This document shows, piece after piece, positions 44,976 to 56,506 of a stretch of 64,000 bases of DNA; position 1 is the first letter of the stretch; each line of letters begins with the position of its first letter. The notes beneath the pieces were generated by a model. That model had not been told where the DNA came from. It did no database searches and worked only from the letters and a program-made list of their open reading frames with translations. The translations under genes and the position numbers were made by a program. The stretch is taken from the NCBI GenBank assembly GCA_009667805.1, contig CM019069.1, positions 90,741,204-90,805,203 on the forward strand, written 5' to 3'. Origin of the DNA: Leptobrachium leishanense (lineage: Eukaryota > Chordata > Amphibia > Anura > Megophryidae).

Positions 44976-46139
44976 GAGTTATACTTTTCAGAATCTTCAG
45001 TTTACACGCAGCTTTGGCACCTTCTGTGATGTTACTTGGAGTACTGAGCCTCTAGTTCTATTGGCATAAATCCAGCAAGCATTTGAGTATTGCAAACATG
45101 TGCGAACTTATTTCGTCTCCTAGTTAACTTCTGAATCATCTTCCATCTCTTCTCATTCTGTATATGTAAACAGGCATTTTGCTCTCAGTAGATTGGTTGG
45201 AAGTGGTTTCATCATGGGGAGCACATCGGTGGCAAGTCTCTCTCACCAAACTGCAAAAAGTGGTTTGTGTTAACCAATCATAATTGTGTTTATACATTGT
45301 AAAGATGTATGAGATAAACAACATAATACATGTATTACAGGGTGTATCACTGCATACTATAATCACAGATGTATATGTGAGACCAGGGCATGTTGTTTTG
45401 TATTAAAAAATAAAAGAAGCTGACATATTTGTCCATATACCTTTAAAAAGCACTATATGAATTAAGGGTGCTTGATTGATGGAACATTTTACCTTCTCTT
45501 TGACAAGAAGCATATTCAGCAATGCAAAATGGAATTACAGGGAATCATTAATGTTGACTAAAACAAAGAGTAGATGGATGGGATAATGCTAGACCCCTGT
45601 TATGTCAGATGCTTGCTATAAATCAACCATGCATGCATTAAGCAAAAAATAATACCATAACCTATGGTATTGGCTTAAGTATCAATCATTTTAAAATTTA
45701 TTGATATGATACTGTTTTACAGGATTAAAAGCAGTTGCAGCTAAAAATGGTTTTAAAAGATCTTGTATGATATTATTAACTGACAAAATATACACTGTAT
45801 TTCACATGTATTTTGTATCTAAGTTCTAGTAGGGACATACGAGATCGGCACCTATGGTGTAATAAAGAAAAAAGATATGGCAAGAGTGTAATGAGGATGA
45901 GAGGGTTTGGGAAACATAACAATGAGGATGATGGTTAAAATGCAAGGGCTTAATGCACATACAAGGAATGAGACGGTGAGGATACATGTGATATCTTCGC
46001 CACACACGCTGTGGGGATCGCGAGATCTTGCGAGGGACTGTCACAACCCGGCGGCCACTCAGAGGATCACGTGACACGATCAGCCGGTGCTCACAAGAAC
46101 ACACGGCCAGCCGGAGGGAAATGCCAGTGGAATGCTCTT
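44976..46139. other. No gene seen
   Basis: Unassigned; the frame 45826-46104 (minus) is not supported by motifs. Confidence 0.4.
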
Positions 46140-46156
46140 AATGCATTCCGTTAGCA

Positions 46157-46360
46157 GTGAGGTCTGTGTCTGGGTGTACATGAGGTCTATGTCTGGATAT
46201 ACATGAGGTCTGGATATGCATGAGGTCTGTGTGGGGTATACATGAGGTCTGTGTCTGGGTATACATGAGGTCTGTGTCTGGGTGTATATGAGGTTTGTGT
46301 CTGGGTATACATATATCTGAGGTCAGTGTCTGGGTATACATGAATCTGAGGTCTGGTGTC
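46157..46360. repeat. 24-bp minisatellite
   Basis: About eight units of TCTGTGTCTGGGTATACATG-AGGT with deletions. Unrelated in sequence to the 24-bp array at 41768. Confidence 0.85.
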
Positions 46361-47740
46361 TGTGGATATATAATATAAATATTTTATTATATCTTTTCAT
46401 GTGGCAACACTGAATAAATGACACTTTGCTACAATGTAAAGTAATGAGTGTACAGCATGTTTAACAGTGTATATTTGCTGTCTCCGCAAAATAACTCAAC
46501 ATACAGCCATTAATTTCTAAACCGCGGACACCAAAAGTTCTATTTTTGCACATACATTGTCTGGGGAACATTTACCACTGAAGGGTAGTTTCATTTAGGG
46601 ATGTGTTCGTTTGTTTGTTACTTTTCCTGGGATATTAGTGTTGCCAACCTCATCCCTCATCCTTTCTACTGTGTTTGTTTTCTATTTTTATTTTACTCTT
46701 CATCCACTGCAGATGGGTTAGGATTTTGGTGGGACCTGCGAATAGTTCCACCCTTACAATTTAGTCCACCATCCCACAGACCAATAGACAAATATGGGTA
46801 GCAAATTATCCAAAACTGCAAAATATAGAATATCTATATGATATTGCAATTTGCATTTTGATAACACGTATTTTATCTTACCTTCCCTAATATACCACGT
46901 CTTTCCTCCCTATGTTTTTTTTTGGCAGATATTACATATTCTTCTGTATGTAGCAGAGGTACAATGTCATGATTATAAAAAATGATGGAAAACTCAAATT
47001 AGAATTTTATTTAATTAAAATTAGGTTGCTGAACTTCCTAATTAATTGTTAATGGAATGTGAATAGTCAATGATCTTATTTTTCAGGTTATAAATGACAC
47101 TACTCTCTGCTCTGCAAAAAGATTTATAATGCTACAATATCCCAGTCTTATGTGAGCCTTATGAATGAAATGAAATACCACAATCCAGCTACAAATAAGC
47201 ATTTGATGAGTATTTCATGAGCGCATCCAATGTTAATGTCAAACTTGAAAAGAAAATGTTTTCGCTTACCTAGGATGCACATCCTAGGTAAAACTTTACA
47301 AATAAAATAATATTCTTTCCAGTTGTGGGCTACAATCTCATATTCAGTGCATCTTTCAGAACTGCCAGTCAAGATTACTAACTACACTTCAAGAGGATAT
47401 ACAATCATAAGAAGAAAAAGATGATTAACGGAAATATGTTTGATTTCCAAAATTGCTCCTGCAGAACATGAGATTTATTTAGAACTAGATGTAATAAAAG
47501 ATTCCTCTCTACGGTAATTGAGAATTTCTGTTAAAGGCAGTCCTACGTTCCTACAAGCAATAAATAGAATATCAGGAAAAAATTCAAGCAAAATGTATGG
47601 TATCATAAAGTACCAAACTAAGTAAAACGTTACGTTTTTCAAATTGGTGTCATTCAAATACAAAGGACCGTTTTCCATAGTTGTCAGTAAAATGGAGACG
47701 GTAGATTTTTCTTACCATTTCCATTTTACCGAGTGTATTC
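46361..47740. other. No gene seen
   Basis: AT-rich unassigned sequence; no domain in the short frames. Confidence 0.4.
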
Positions 47741-48530
47741 CAGAGTAGGCACTTTGTTACCGGAATTTCAGCGAAATTTTGGTGCTTTGCACTTTGGTGC
47801 ACTTCAGCAATTCCATTTCACCGAAACTGCAGTGAATTCACTATTCACCATAGGGTCACCATAGTGCGGCAAAGATGGAGTCGCCAAAGTCCCACGAAAA
47901 AGTTGGAGAACGTCGCCAAAGTCTGCTGAAGAGCAGCGAACTGGCCTTGGCGAAATCCACCGAACAGGAAAAAAAAGCCTGAACTCTCCTAATCTCCTAA
48001 GAAGATTTAAACCATTAAAAATTTATTAAAATGTGTTCAAATAAAAAAAGGTCCTTTAAAAAATAAGAAAAAGGTCTGTTACAAAATAAAAGAAAAAGCC
48101 TTTTTGATAAAAAAATTCAAGAAATAGAAAAAAGTATTCTAAAAAATAAATAAAATACTTTTTGCTGAAAATGAAAAGAATAAAAATTAAAAAAAATTTA
48201 AAATGATATTACGTTTTTACATTGAAACCTATGGGATTCACCAGTTTAAATCTGTCAAACTAAATCACCGAAAAGCAGTTCATTTCGTCGATACTTAGGT
48301 GTAGTTTAGCATTCTGTGAGCAGAATAACCATTACTTCTCTGTGGGACAATTTCACTGCATCCGAAGATCTCTGGACCATGCCAAACTGCACCGTATTTT
48401 GCTGGCAATTCACCAGTATTTGTCAAATTTACAGTTTAGTGAATAGTCGAACTGACACAAAATTGCACTCTATGGTAAATTCCCCGTTCGGTGAAATTCA
48501 GTGGCAAGTTCAGCACTTAGTTAATCACTA
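47741..48530 (-). mobile_element. CAGGGTTAT-family element, copy D (diverged)
   Basis: Ordered blocks shared with copy C: GCAGTGAA-TCAC-ATTCACC, CATTGAAACCTATGGGATTC, TAACCATTACTTCTCT, GCACCGTA. Ends eroded; no duplication placed. Confidence 0.6.
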
Positions 48531-48544
48531 AAGTGTGTAATCCC

Positions 48545-48752
48545 ATTTTTTTTTTTGAGAAACGATTTTACCAGGAAGGATACATTGAGATTTCTCTCGT
48601 TTTCAAGTATGTCCTGGGTGGCAAGTATGTACTGTTAGGTGTCTTGCCCAAGGACATTTACTGGAGAGGTGCTCATCAGGATCGAACCCATGACTCCACA
48701 GTCTCTCTCCACGCAGAGCAGTGATGTTACCTCTACTCCACCCAGTGATCCA
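48545..48752 (-). mobile_element. tRNA-derived SINE sharing its tail with the 6377 LINE
   Basis: On the minus strand the head reads GGATCACTGGGTGGAGTAGA then, after about 50 bp, GGTTCGATCC, which resembles pol III A and B boxes. A central block with CTTGCCCAAGGACA (plus strand) follows. The 3' tail (plus strand TTTTACCAGGAAGGATACAT, GAGATTTCTCTCGTTTTCAA, GT-TGTCCTGG) matches the LINE end at 6395-6450 almost base for base. Head-body-LINE tail is the classic SINE layout. Confidence 0.75.
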
Positions 48753-49916
48753 ATTGGTTTAATGCTTATGGGTAAATAATTGGTAAAGAAAAATTGGAGC
48801 GGGAGGGATTTCATAAAATATCTTGGTGTTGAAGAGATGAGGTGGGTATACCGCCGCAAAACTTTAACCCCAAATGGTTTAAATATTGAATTTAATTTAA
48901 TTAAGTTTCAGGAATAACCTGAGATTTTAATTGTTCAAATATTATTTTTAAAATGTAGTTTTAATTTTTTATTGTATTTTTTTTAAGTAAAAAAATAAAT
49001 AAATTTATTATTTAATGTAATAAATATGCATAAAAGTTTTTAACATACTATCCATGTGCCAGACTGCCTGGCACCCTGACTGAGTGCCAACGTCAGACTA
49101 TAGCTTTCTTTAAGCTGGACCCTGAAATCCAGAAACCTCAGCTCAAACCTCTCTAAGTTACTAGGCAGAACCAGTAACATTTAGGGCAGGAACATGAACT
49201 CCCTTCATAATAAAGATTTACCCCAAATCACTATGCAGACCAGTGTTCAGAGTAACTGCAGAATAATTAACTCTTTACTCAGACATACAGATATGTATAG
49301 TGAAGGGACCTTTCATGAATAAAACACAGATAAGATCAACAGATCCAATAACAGGACAAGGGAAGGGAAATTTAAACTGGTTAAACAATGGACAGTTTAC
49401 ACAGTCACTAGGCAACCTTTATAAGTGGTAATAGGTGTGGTTTGGCACTTCTCCTCAATAAAAAATATATATCCTATGCAGCGCAATACCTTGTATATAT
49501 CAACACAACAAAAATTTAGCAGAGCGCACAGTTTTTAAACCCAATTAGCGTATAAAAGGAGGTTTTGAACATGCAGAGTCACACCTTAAAATGTGAGAAA
49601 TACAAATGATTTGATTCATAATACTTTTCTCGTTAATAATTTTGTCCACTGCTTCTTATTTTACACCTTAAAGATAGAAACAAGATACTTCTCATTGCGC
49701 AATATATTTCTATACATAACAAATTTCCATTCAATTTTTCCTCCTTTGATTGAAAACTCACTCTTTTCAGAGCGCCCTTAAATGTAGGGATAGCTCTGTG
49801 GATTACGCCTTGCCCACTTTTCATACAGGATGGGGCCCTCTTCTTCTCCCAATATTCAACACTTTTCCAGGATCATGTAAAGGAAACAAATCACAAAGTG
49901 CAGAACACCTTTTTTC
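48753..49916. other. No gene seen
   Basis: AT-rich unassigned sequence. Confidence 0.4.
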
Positions 49917-50531
49917 TATATATGCCTCAGTAGAAATATTAGACTTTACACTCACTTGGTTCTGAGCCCAGAATAACAGTGGCTCTCCTGTTCCAGCCCT
50001 TTTTGGAATTCTCAAGCTTTCCCTTTACCCTTCTTTTTCAGGCAAATCTCCAACCGATGAACTCCAATGAATGGATTACATTTTGAAAATTAATTATAGC
50101 AACAGCGGTGCTGTTAAAAAACGGACTTTATTAAAATATAATAAAAAAATATAATAAAAAAAGACAATTAATCCTTAACCTTTATCGCCAAGACACGTTT
50201 TGTCGGTAAATCGTCTGACTTCCTCAGTTGGCTGATTAAAATTTGACTTTTGATTTTAACCAGCCAACTGAGGAAGTCGGACGTGTTACCGACGAAACGT
50301 GTCTTGGCGATAAAGGTTAAGGATTTATTATATTTTTTTATTATATTTTAATAAAGTCCATTTTTTAACTTAGCGCCGCTGTTACTATAATTAATTTTTC
50401 AAAATTTAACCCATTCATTGGAGCTCATCAGGTGGAGATTGGCCTGAAACAGAAGGGTAAAGGGAGCCCTGTTATTCTGGGATCAGAACCAAGTGAGTGT
50501 AAAGTCTAATATTTCTACTGAGGCATAGATA
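49917..50531. repeat. Large inverted repeat with Penelope-like terminal sequence
   Basis: Two arms of about 280-320 bp (49917-50240 and 50254-50531) with a short AT-rich centre. Outer arm ends read ATATGCCTCAGTAGAAATAT and its inverse. The arms include AATAAAGTCC, CAGCCAACTGAGGAAGTC and AAACGTGTCTTGGCGATAAA, resembling Penelope-type terminal repeats. The right arm carries a hammerhead-like core. No ORF. Confidence 0.75.
50263..50308 (+). ncRNA. Hammerhead-like motif in the right arm
   Basis: GCCAA (50263-50267) pairs with TTGGC (50304-50308) as stem I. Core CTGAGGA fits CUGANGA. Stem II GTCGG/CCGAC has an 8-nt loop, then GAAA (50294-50297), a minimal C-GT-G stem III and TC at the cleavage position. 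One extra A (50275) lies between core and stem II, so this is a variant or degenerate hammerhead. The left-arm copy has AAAA in place of GAAA. Confidence 0.5.
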
Positions 50532-51950
50532 TAGTTACATAAGCTGAAAAATACATTTGCCTATTAGGTTCAACCTTTCACACATCACCTACTGCTGTTG
50601 ATCCAAAAGAAGGCAAAAAACCCAGTCTGAAGCGCTCGCCAATATGCAAGATACTGGGTATAAATTCCTTCTTGACCCCAGAATGGCAGTCAGATTTCTC
50701 CTTGGATCAAGCAGCTTTTACCCACATATTAAATATTATAACCCTTAATATTATGTTTTTGCAGGAAGTCATCCAATCGTTGCTTAAAAGTCTGTACAGT
50801 TTCTGACCCAACCACTTCAAAAGGCAGAGAATTGCACAGCTGCATTGTTTTCACTGTAAAATAACCCTTCCTATGCTTTAGGCTGAATTTCTTTTTGTCC
50901 AGTCTAAATGGGTGACCTTGTGTCCTGTGTATAGTCCTGTTAATGAATAGGTTTCCACACAATGGTTTATAATGGCCCAGTATATATTTATATAAAGTTA
51001 TCAGATCCCCTCTAAGGCGCCGTTTCTCCAAACTAAAGATGTTTAATCTTGTTAGCCTTTCTTCATAACTTAAACCTTCCATTCCCCTTGTTAAACAATT
51101 ATGATTTCATCCAGAGAATGAATTCCCCTTTTAATGCATGCCAATACCTTGCTGGCCTTGGCGGCTGCTGTTTGCCATTGGGCATTGTTACTTAGTTTGA
51201 ATTCTATGATTATTCCAAAAAAAGATTTTATCACAGACACCCGCGTGCCCTAAGAACAGGGGCGGCGGGCAGTAGGTTGCCGATCCCTTATTCAGGGTAT
51301 AAGTTGCTTGTGTGTTCTTCTCTCCAAAGTGCTTAACTTTGCATTTATCTACCTTAAATTTCATCTGCCACTTAAGTGCCCAGTCCCCCAAAATATCCAA
51401 ATCCCTCTGCAGTGAAGTAATATCCTGCTCACATTGTATTACTTTTCCTAGTTTTGTGTCATCTGCAAACACCGATACATGACATTATATGCCTATTTCA
51501 AGGTCATTTATAAATAAATTGAATAGAATCGGTCCTATAACAGATCCTGAGGGACACCACTTACCACTGGTGTCCATCTTGAAAGTTTACCATTTATGAC
51601 CACTCTCTGTACCCTATCTTTTAGCCACTGGTCTATCCAAGAACAAGAATTTTCATATAGACCATTTTTTATTATTTTAAATAGTAACCTTTTGTGTGGA
51701 ACTGTGTCAAAAACTTTGGCAAAATCCATGTAAATCACATCCGCTGTGGCCCCCTGAGTTATAATTCTACTTCTTCATAGAATGCAATTAGGTTAGTCTG
51801 ACATGATCTGTGTTTCAAAAAACCATGCTGATTTTTGCTAATTACATTATACCTCGCAATGAGTTCCTGAATATTATCCCTTAGTAAACCCTGAAATACT
51901 TTCCCAGCCATGTTAACCATTTTTTCATTGTAATACATTGAAAGCAATAA
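50532..51950 (-). pseudogene. CR1 LINE, RT to 3' end, degenerate
   Basis: Minus-strand CR1 of a different family from 34706-36322. From the upstream side: VFQGLLRDNIQELI and NQHGFLKHRSCQTNLI (51760-51950), IYMDFAKVFDTVPH (RT motif A, 51535-51738), VVSGVPQ, FADDTKLG (catalytic box, about 51470), then SYEERLTRLNIFSLEKRRLRG-type C-terminus (50729-51082) and the 3' UTR with CTGTTGATCCAAAAGAAGGC (50592-50611). Split over several frames. Confidence 0.88.
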
Positions 51951-51999
51951 TTAGCATTTCAAATCCTAGTTGCATATCTTTTTAAGGCAGGGTGAGAAT

Positions 52000-52450
52000 A
52001 CCTCCTGTGGAGAAACTAAATTAAATTTGAGAATATACTGTTGTCCCTCTGTAAAACTGTAAAACAAGATGCAAATAGCAGCCCCAAACCTCACTGTAAC
52101 AAAAAGTTCAAAACCTTTGCTGCTGCATAGCAATAATTAGGGAGAGGGCAGAATACAATGAGGTCTCTGGGGTCACTCACTACTGTACAGGGATACGATT
52201 CAGAGGGTTATAATGGCTGAAAATCCCTGTCCAGTACAGATTCAAGGTGTTAATGTAATTGCCATATACAGGCATTATGCTAATAATCTCATTATGATCA
52301 CTACAAATCTTTATAAGCAGGATATATGACCATTTGATAATCTATGTTTATCATATTTACTGTATTTCTGCCTGGATGATCATAATGCGAACATCAGGTA
52401 AAATTGTGCACGATATAGGACACTAGCTAGAGTTCATAATGTTTCATTCC
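52000..52450 (-). repeat. Dispersed unclassified repeat (inverted copy)
   Basis: Reverse-complement relative of 59460-59960 and 4090-4300, with blocks such as ATAATCTCATTATGATCACT and CCCCAAACCTCA. Confidence 0.6.
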
Positions 52451-52844
52451 TACAATATTTCTGTGAAGGATAAACGAATACATGAAAAATTAAAAATGAT
52501 GAGATTTACATCATTTTAAGTTTATAATCCCAGAGCAAACATTTCTGTAGAAAATTTCTATTTTACTCTATGTTTAGTTGTTAACTTCACATTACACGTT
52601 TGAAATAAATGTTATGATATTATTTTTATCAACAAATCGCGCTTGGTAGTGAAGTGATTAAAAACAAGACACCAGATGAAAGCTGTTGTTGAAAAAACAT
52701 ATCATCATTACAGCTTTATATTCTTTTATTATCCCTAACAAAAGTTGTACAGTCCGTTACACAAAATTTCTACCATAATTTTAATCCTAGTTTGGAAAAA
52801 GGATGCAAGTTTGGGTTTTATGGGCCATATTACATAGCTGGTGC

Positions 52845-54196
52845 CAGGGGCGGACTGACAACTAATGGGGCCCCCGGGCAATAGGAGGTAATGGGCCCCC
52901 CTTGTTCTGCACCCACAGGAGGCCACACCCATAAAAACCCACTCCCTACAATGCAACACCCACATGTACATTATTGTGCCAAAGAATTTATTTCTGAGCT
53001 CCTAAAAATAACCTTTTTGAAAATCCACTTGGACACAGCAGCGAATTGTGCCCCCTCCATACTTACAGATGGCCACCTCACTGCTGCAGCGGCCATCACC
53101 CACTCATTGCAACTAAGGCTGCGCCACGGCATAGAAAGTCCCTGTGGAAAATGTGGGAAACTGCCGATCACTTTAAAAGATACTGTACAATCCTGACACA
53201 CTGCACATCACAGAGCTCCACAGCAATAAACCTCACAGTAATGTGCAGTGTGTATGAGCGTATCAGAATCCACAGCAATAAAACCCAAAGTAATGTGCAG
53301 CTCAAACATGGATATATATTGCCCCCAGCAGCTCATACACGGATATATATTGCCCCCAGCAGCTCACTCATGGATATACAGTATATTGCCCTCAGTAGCT
53401 CACTTATGGATATATATTGGCCCCAGTAGCTCACTCATGGATATATATTGCCCCCAGGAGCTCACTTATGGATATATATTGCCCCCAGTAGCTCACTCAT
53501 GGACATATATTGCCCCCAGTAGCTCACTCATGGATATATAGCCCCCAGTAGCTCACTTATGGATATATATTGCCCCCAGGAGCTCACTCATGGATATATA
53601 TTGCCCCAGTAGCTCACTCATGGATATATACTGCCCCCAGTAGCTCACTCATGGACATATAGTGCCCCAGCAGCTCACACATGTATATATATTGCCCTCA
53701 GTAGCTCACTCATAGATATATATTGCCCCAGTAGCTCAGTTATGGATTTATATTGCCCCTAGTAGCTCACACATGGATATATATTGCCCCCAGCAGATAT
53801 ACTGTATATTGCCCCCCCGGGTTGCTCACTGTATTGTTTGAGGGCCCACGGGTCAATAGGGGCCCGTTTGGGGTGACACATTGGGCCCCCGCTGGTTTCC
53901 TCTGATCGCAGAAATTAACATTCAGCCAGTGGCGCACTCTGAAGATGCCACGGTGGCGCCTGCAGCGTGCCTGCATCCCAGTCAACTGGAGCAGGCATGT
54001 AGACACGTCACTTGAGGAGGCGGCGCAGGCGCCACCGCGGCATCTTCAGAGTGTGCGCGCCGCTGGCTGCATTTTAATTTTTTACGATCATCAGAGGAAA
54101 CCAGTGGGGGCCCAATGTGTCACCCCAAACCGGGCCCCTACTGACCCACGAGCCCTCGGGCAGTGCCCGAGTGCCTGATGGGTCAGTCCGCCCCTG
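52845..54196. mobile_element. Non-autonomous hAT element, CAGGGGCGGACTGAC ends
   Basis: 1352 bp with termini CAGGGGCGGACTGAC and GTCAGTCCGCCCCTG, flanked by a perfect 8-bp duplication GCTGGTGC (52837-52844, 54197-54204). Contains a 31-bp minisatellite and, at 53840-54150, a long internal inverted repeat (GTTTCCTCTGATC / GATCATCAGAGGAAAC and outer GGGGCCC blocks). No transposase. Confidence 0.92.
53290..53795. repeat. 31-bp minisatellite inside the hAT element
   Basis: About 15-16 units of AGCTCACTCATGGATATATA-TTGCCCCCAGT. Homologous in inverse orientation to the array at 56120-56420. Confidence 0.9.
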
Positions 54197-54428
54197 GCTG
54201 GTGCTAACTTAACCAGAGCTGTTGTAAACTAAACAGCTCCATAGACTATAATGGCTCTGGTAAGTTTACAACAGCTCTGGTTAAGTTAACACCAACTTTG
54301 TAATATAGCCCTATCTGTATTAATCTGGAAAGAAGAGGTATTTTCCAAATATGAAGAAAACCATTTATGGAAATGGCACTGGGTGGGAGGATAATGAAAT
54401 GTTTTGCGGGGGGCGGAGAAGCCTCTTC

Positions 54429-54682
54429 CTATAACAAACCCTGAGGGACACCACTTACCACTGGTGTCCATTTGAAAGTTTACCATTTATGACCACTCTC
54501 TGTACCCTATCATTTAGCCATTGGTCTATCCAAGAACAAGAATTTTCATCTAGACCATTTTTTATTATTTTAAATAGTAACCTCATGTGTGGAACTGTGT
54601 CAAAAGCTTTGGAAAAAATCCGTGTAAATCACATCCGCTGTGGCCCCCTGAGCTATACTTCTACTTCTTCATAGAATGTTTG
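54429..54682 (-). pseudogene. CR1 RT fragment
   Basis: Near-identical to 51536-51786 (RT motif A region of the 50532-51950 family); truncated at both ends. Confidence 0.85.
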
Positions 54683-55240
54683 ACATATGAGTAGGTGGAC
54701 AATGGCATGACCAACTCCCAGTATTTTTAATAGCCCATAAGTGTTGCCTATGATTTGGGGGTCAGGGTAGTATGAAATGGGTTGGCCCTCCATGTTATTA
54801 CTAGCCCCACCATGGGCCATGGGTGAAGGATCAGGTGTGGACAGTGGCACGCATGTCCATTGTTTCCCCCCACTTTATGATCATAGCGGGTAGGATGTGG
54901 AGGGGTGGAAACTGCAAAGTCAACCCCCTTCCATTTCTTTTTAAGCCCACATCTGTCACACATTTTAATATTGTCCTCTGCCCAGTCATTAATATTTTAA
55001 CATCAGGAGCTCTGGAATAGTAGCAATGAGCAGCTGACAATTGGTCGCCACTTGTTGATAAGTTGATATGCCCCTACCACACAATGTCAGATGGGGGCAT
55101 AAGGTGTTACAGGTGTCATTATGGACTCTCATGTGCATTTATTTAATTACTAGGTGTTAAAACTACTTGTATTTATTTCCAGGGAGTGTATTTTTTGCTA
55201 AGGGGCTATTTATTGAGTTGGAGGGGATACAATAAAATTA
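54683..55240. other. No gene seen
   Basis: Unassigned sequence; overlapping short frames on both strands show no motifs. Confidence 0.4.
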
Positions 55241-55666
55241 AAATTTTCAATCACCTACAGCGTGTAAAATGATTTTTTTTTCACATTTTATCATCCGAGC
55301 CTTTGCAGTTATATACAGTATTCTATGGGGTACACTTGTTAAAAAATTTAGAAATGGGTATGCGTTACTTTTTTTTCTGGGAAATTACATGATTTTTAGC
55401 TAAGACCCAAGAGATAAAAATCGTAGTGCAGCATCATTGTTAACATTATAATTGAAATGGGAACAATAATGCTGCATTTCTAAGAAAAAAAAAACACACA
55501 AAAAACACGTTGGGCCAAATTACAATCTAGGTGCTAACGTTAACGCTCACCTACGTGAGCATTAACGTTAGCCGCGGTGGATACCACATATTACATTCCA
55601 AACGCTAACGAGGCGAGATCCGGCAGGTCATGTGAACGCCGGCATCTGGCTCAATGGAGTCCTATG

Positions 55667-56506
55667 CAGGGCCAGCGCTGCCACTAGGTGAGCTAGGCGC
55701 CTGCTTAGAGCGCAGCGCCACCTAGGGCGCAGCCGAGACCTCTATCCCGAGAAGATCCTGCCGACGGCCCGCTTCCCTCCCCCCTCCACATGCCGCTGTC
55801 ACTGATCACGCTGCGCGCTTGCACTGGGCGCAGCGTGATCATGGAAGACAGATCGCGGTGGCTGTCCAACAGAGAGTGAGGGAAGCAGGGATAACTCCGC
55901 CCCCTCAGCATGGACAGCCACCGCGAGCTGTCTTCCATGATCACGCTGCGCCCAGAGCAAGCGCGCAGCGTGATCAGTGACAGCGGCATACGGGGGGTGT
56001 GTGACAGTGGCATGTGGAGGTGGGGTGACAGCAGCGTGCGGAGGGGGGACAGCGGGCCGCCGGCAGGATCTTCTCGGAGGGGAGCACTGCAGACAGAAGG
56101 TGAGAGCTGGGGGCAAATATACCCATATGAGTTGGGGGGCAACTATAACCATGTGTGAGCTGGGGCATATCCATGTATGAGCTGGTCTGGGGGCATATCC
56201 ATGTGTGAGCTGGTCTGGGGGCATATATCCATGTGTGAGCTGGTCTGGGGGCATATATCCATGTGTGAGCTGATCTGGGGCAATATATCCATGTGTGAGC
56301 TGGTGTGGGGCAATATATCCGTGTATGAGCTGGTCTGGGGCAATATATCCATGTGTGAGCTGGTCTGGGGCAATATATCCATGTGAGAGCTGGGGGCAAA
56401 TATACCCATGTGAGCTGGGGGCAATATATTATATCCATCTTTTTTGAAGGGGGTGCGCAAGTAGCTGGTCTTGCCTAGGGTGCAAAATAGTCTAGCGCCG
56501 GCCCTG
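55667..56506. mobile_element. Non-autonomous hAT element, CAGGGCCAGCGCTG ends
   Basis: 840 bp with left end CAGGGCCAGCGCTGCCAC and right end CTAGCGCCGGCCCTG, flanked by a perfect 8-bp duplication GTCCTATG (55659-55666, 56507-56514). It has an internal long inverted repeat (about 55750-56080, CACTGATCACGCTGCGC and inverse) and a 30-bp minisatellite. Confidence 0.92.
56120..56425. repeat. 30-bp minisatellite inside the hAT element
   Basis: About ten units of GGCATATATCCATGTGTGAG-CTGGTCTGGG. The reverse complement has the same core (AGCTCACACATGGATATAT) as the array at 53290. Confidence 0.9.

Larger units (their letters stand above)
52822..54311. mobile_element. GGGCC...ATTACA-family MITE containing a hAT element
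   Basis: Termini GGGCCATATTACATAG and TTTGTAATATAGCCC, flanked by TAT on both sides (52819-52821, 54312-54314). Without the inserted hAT element it would be about 130 bp, with long inverted arms GCTAACTTAACCAGAGCTGT / ACAGCTCTGGTTAAGTTA. Confidence 0.8.

Noticed and set aside
44381..44977. Open frames of 60-100 codons over the 393-bp repeat
   Set aside because: The second copy repeats the same frames and the sequence is explained by the ribozyme unit; no protein motif.
48660..48752. tRNA gene on the minus strand
   Set aside because: A/B-box-like sequence is present but no cloverleaf can be formed, and it is continuous with a SINE body and LINE-type tail.
53290..53795. Repeat protein encoded on the plus strand
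   Set aside because: The 31-bp unit shifts frame each time; the open frame ends quickly and no motif fits.
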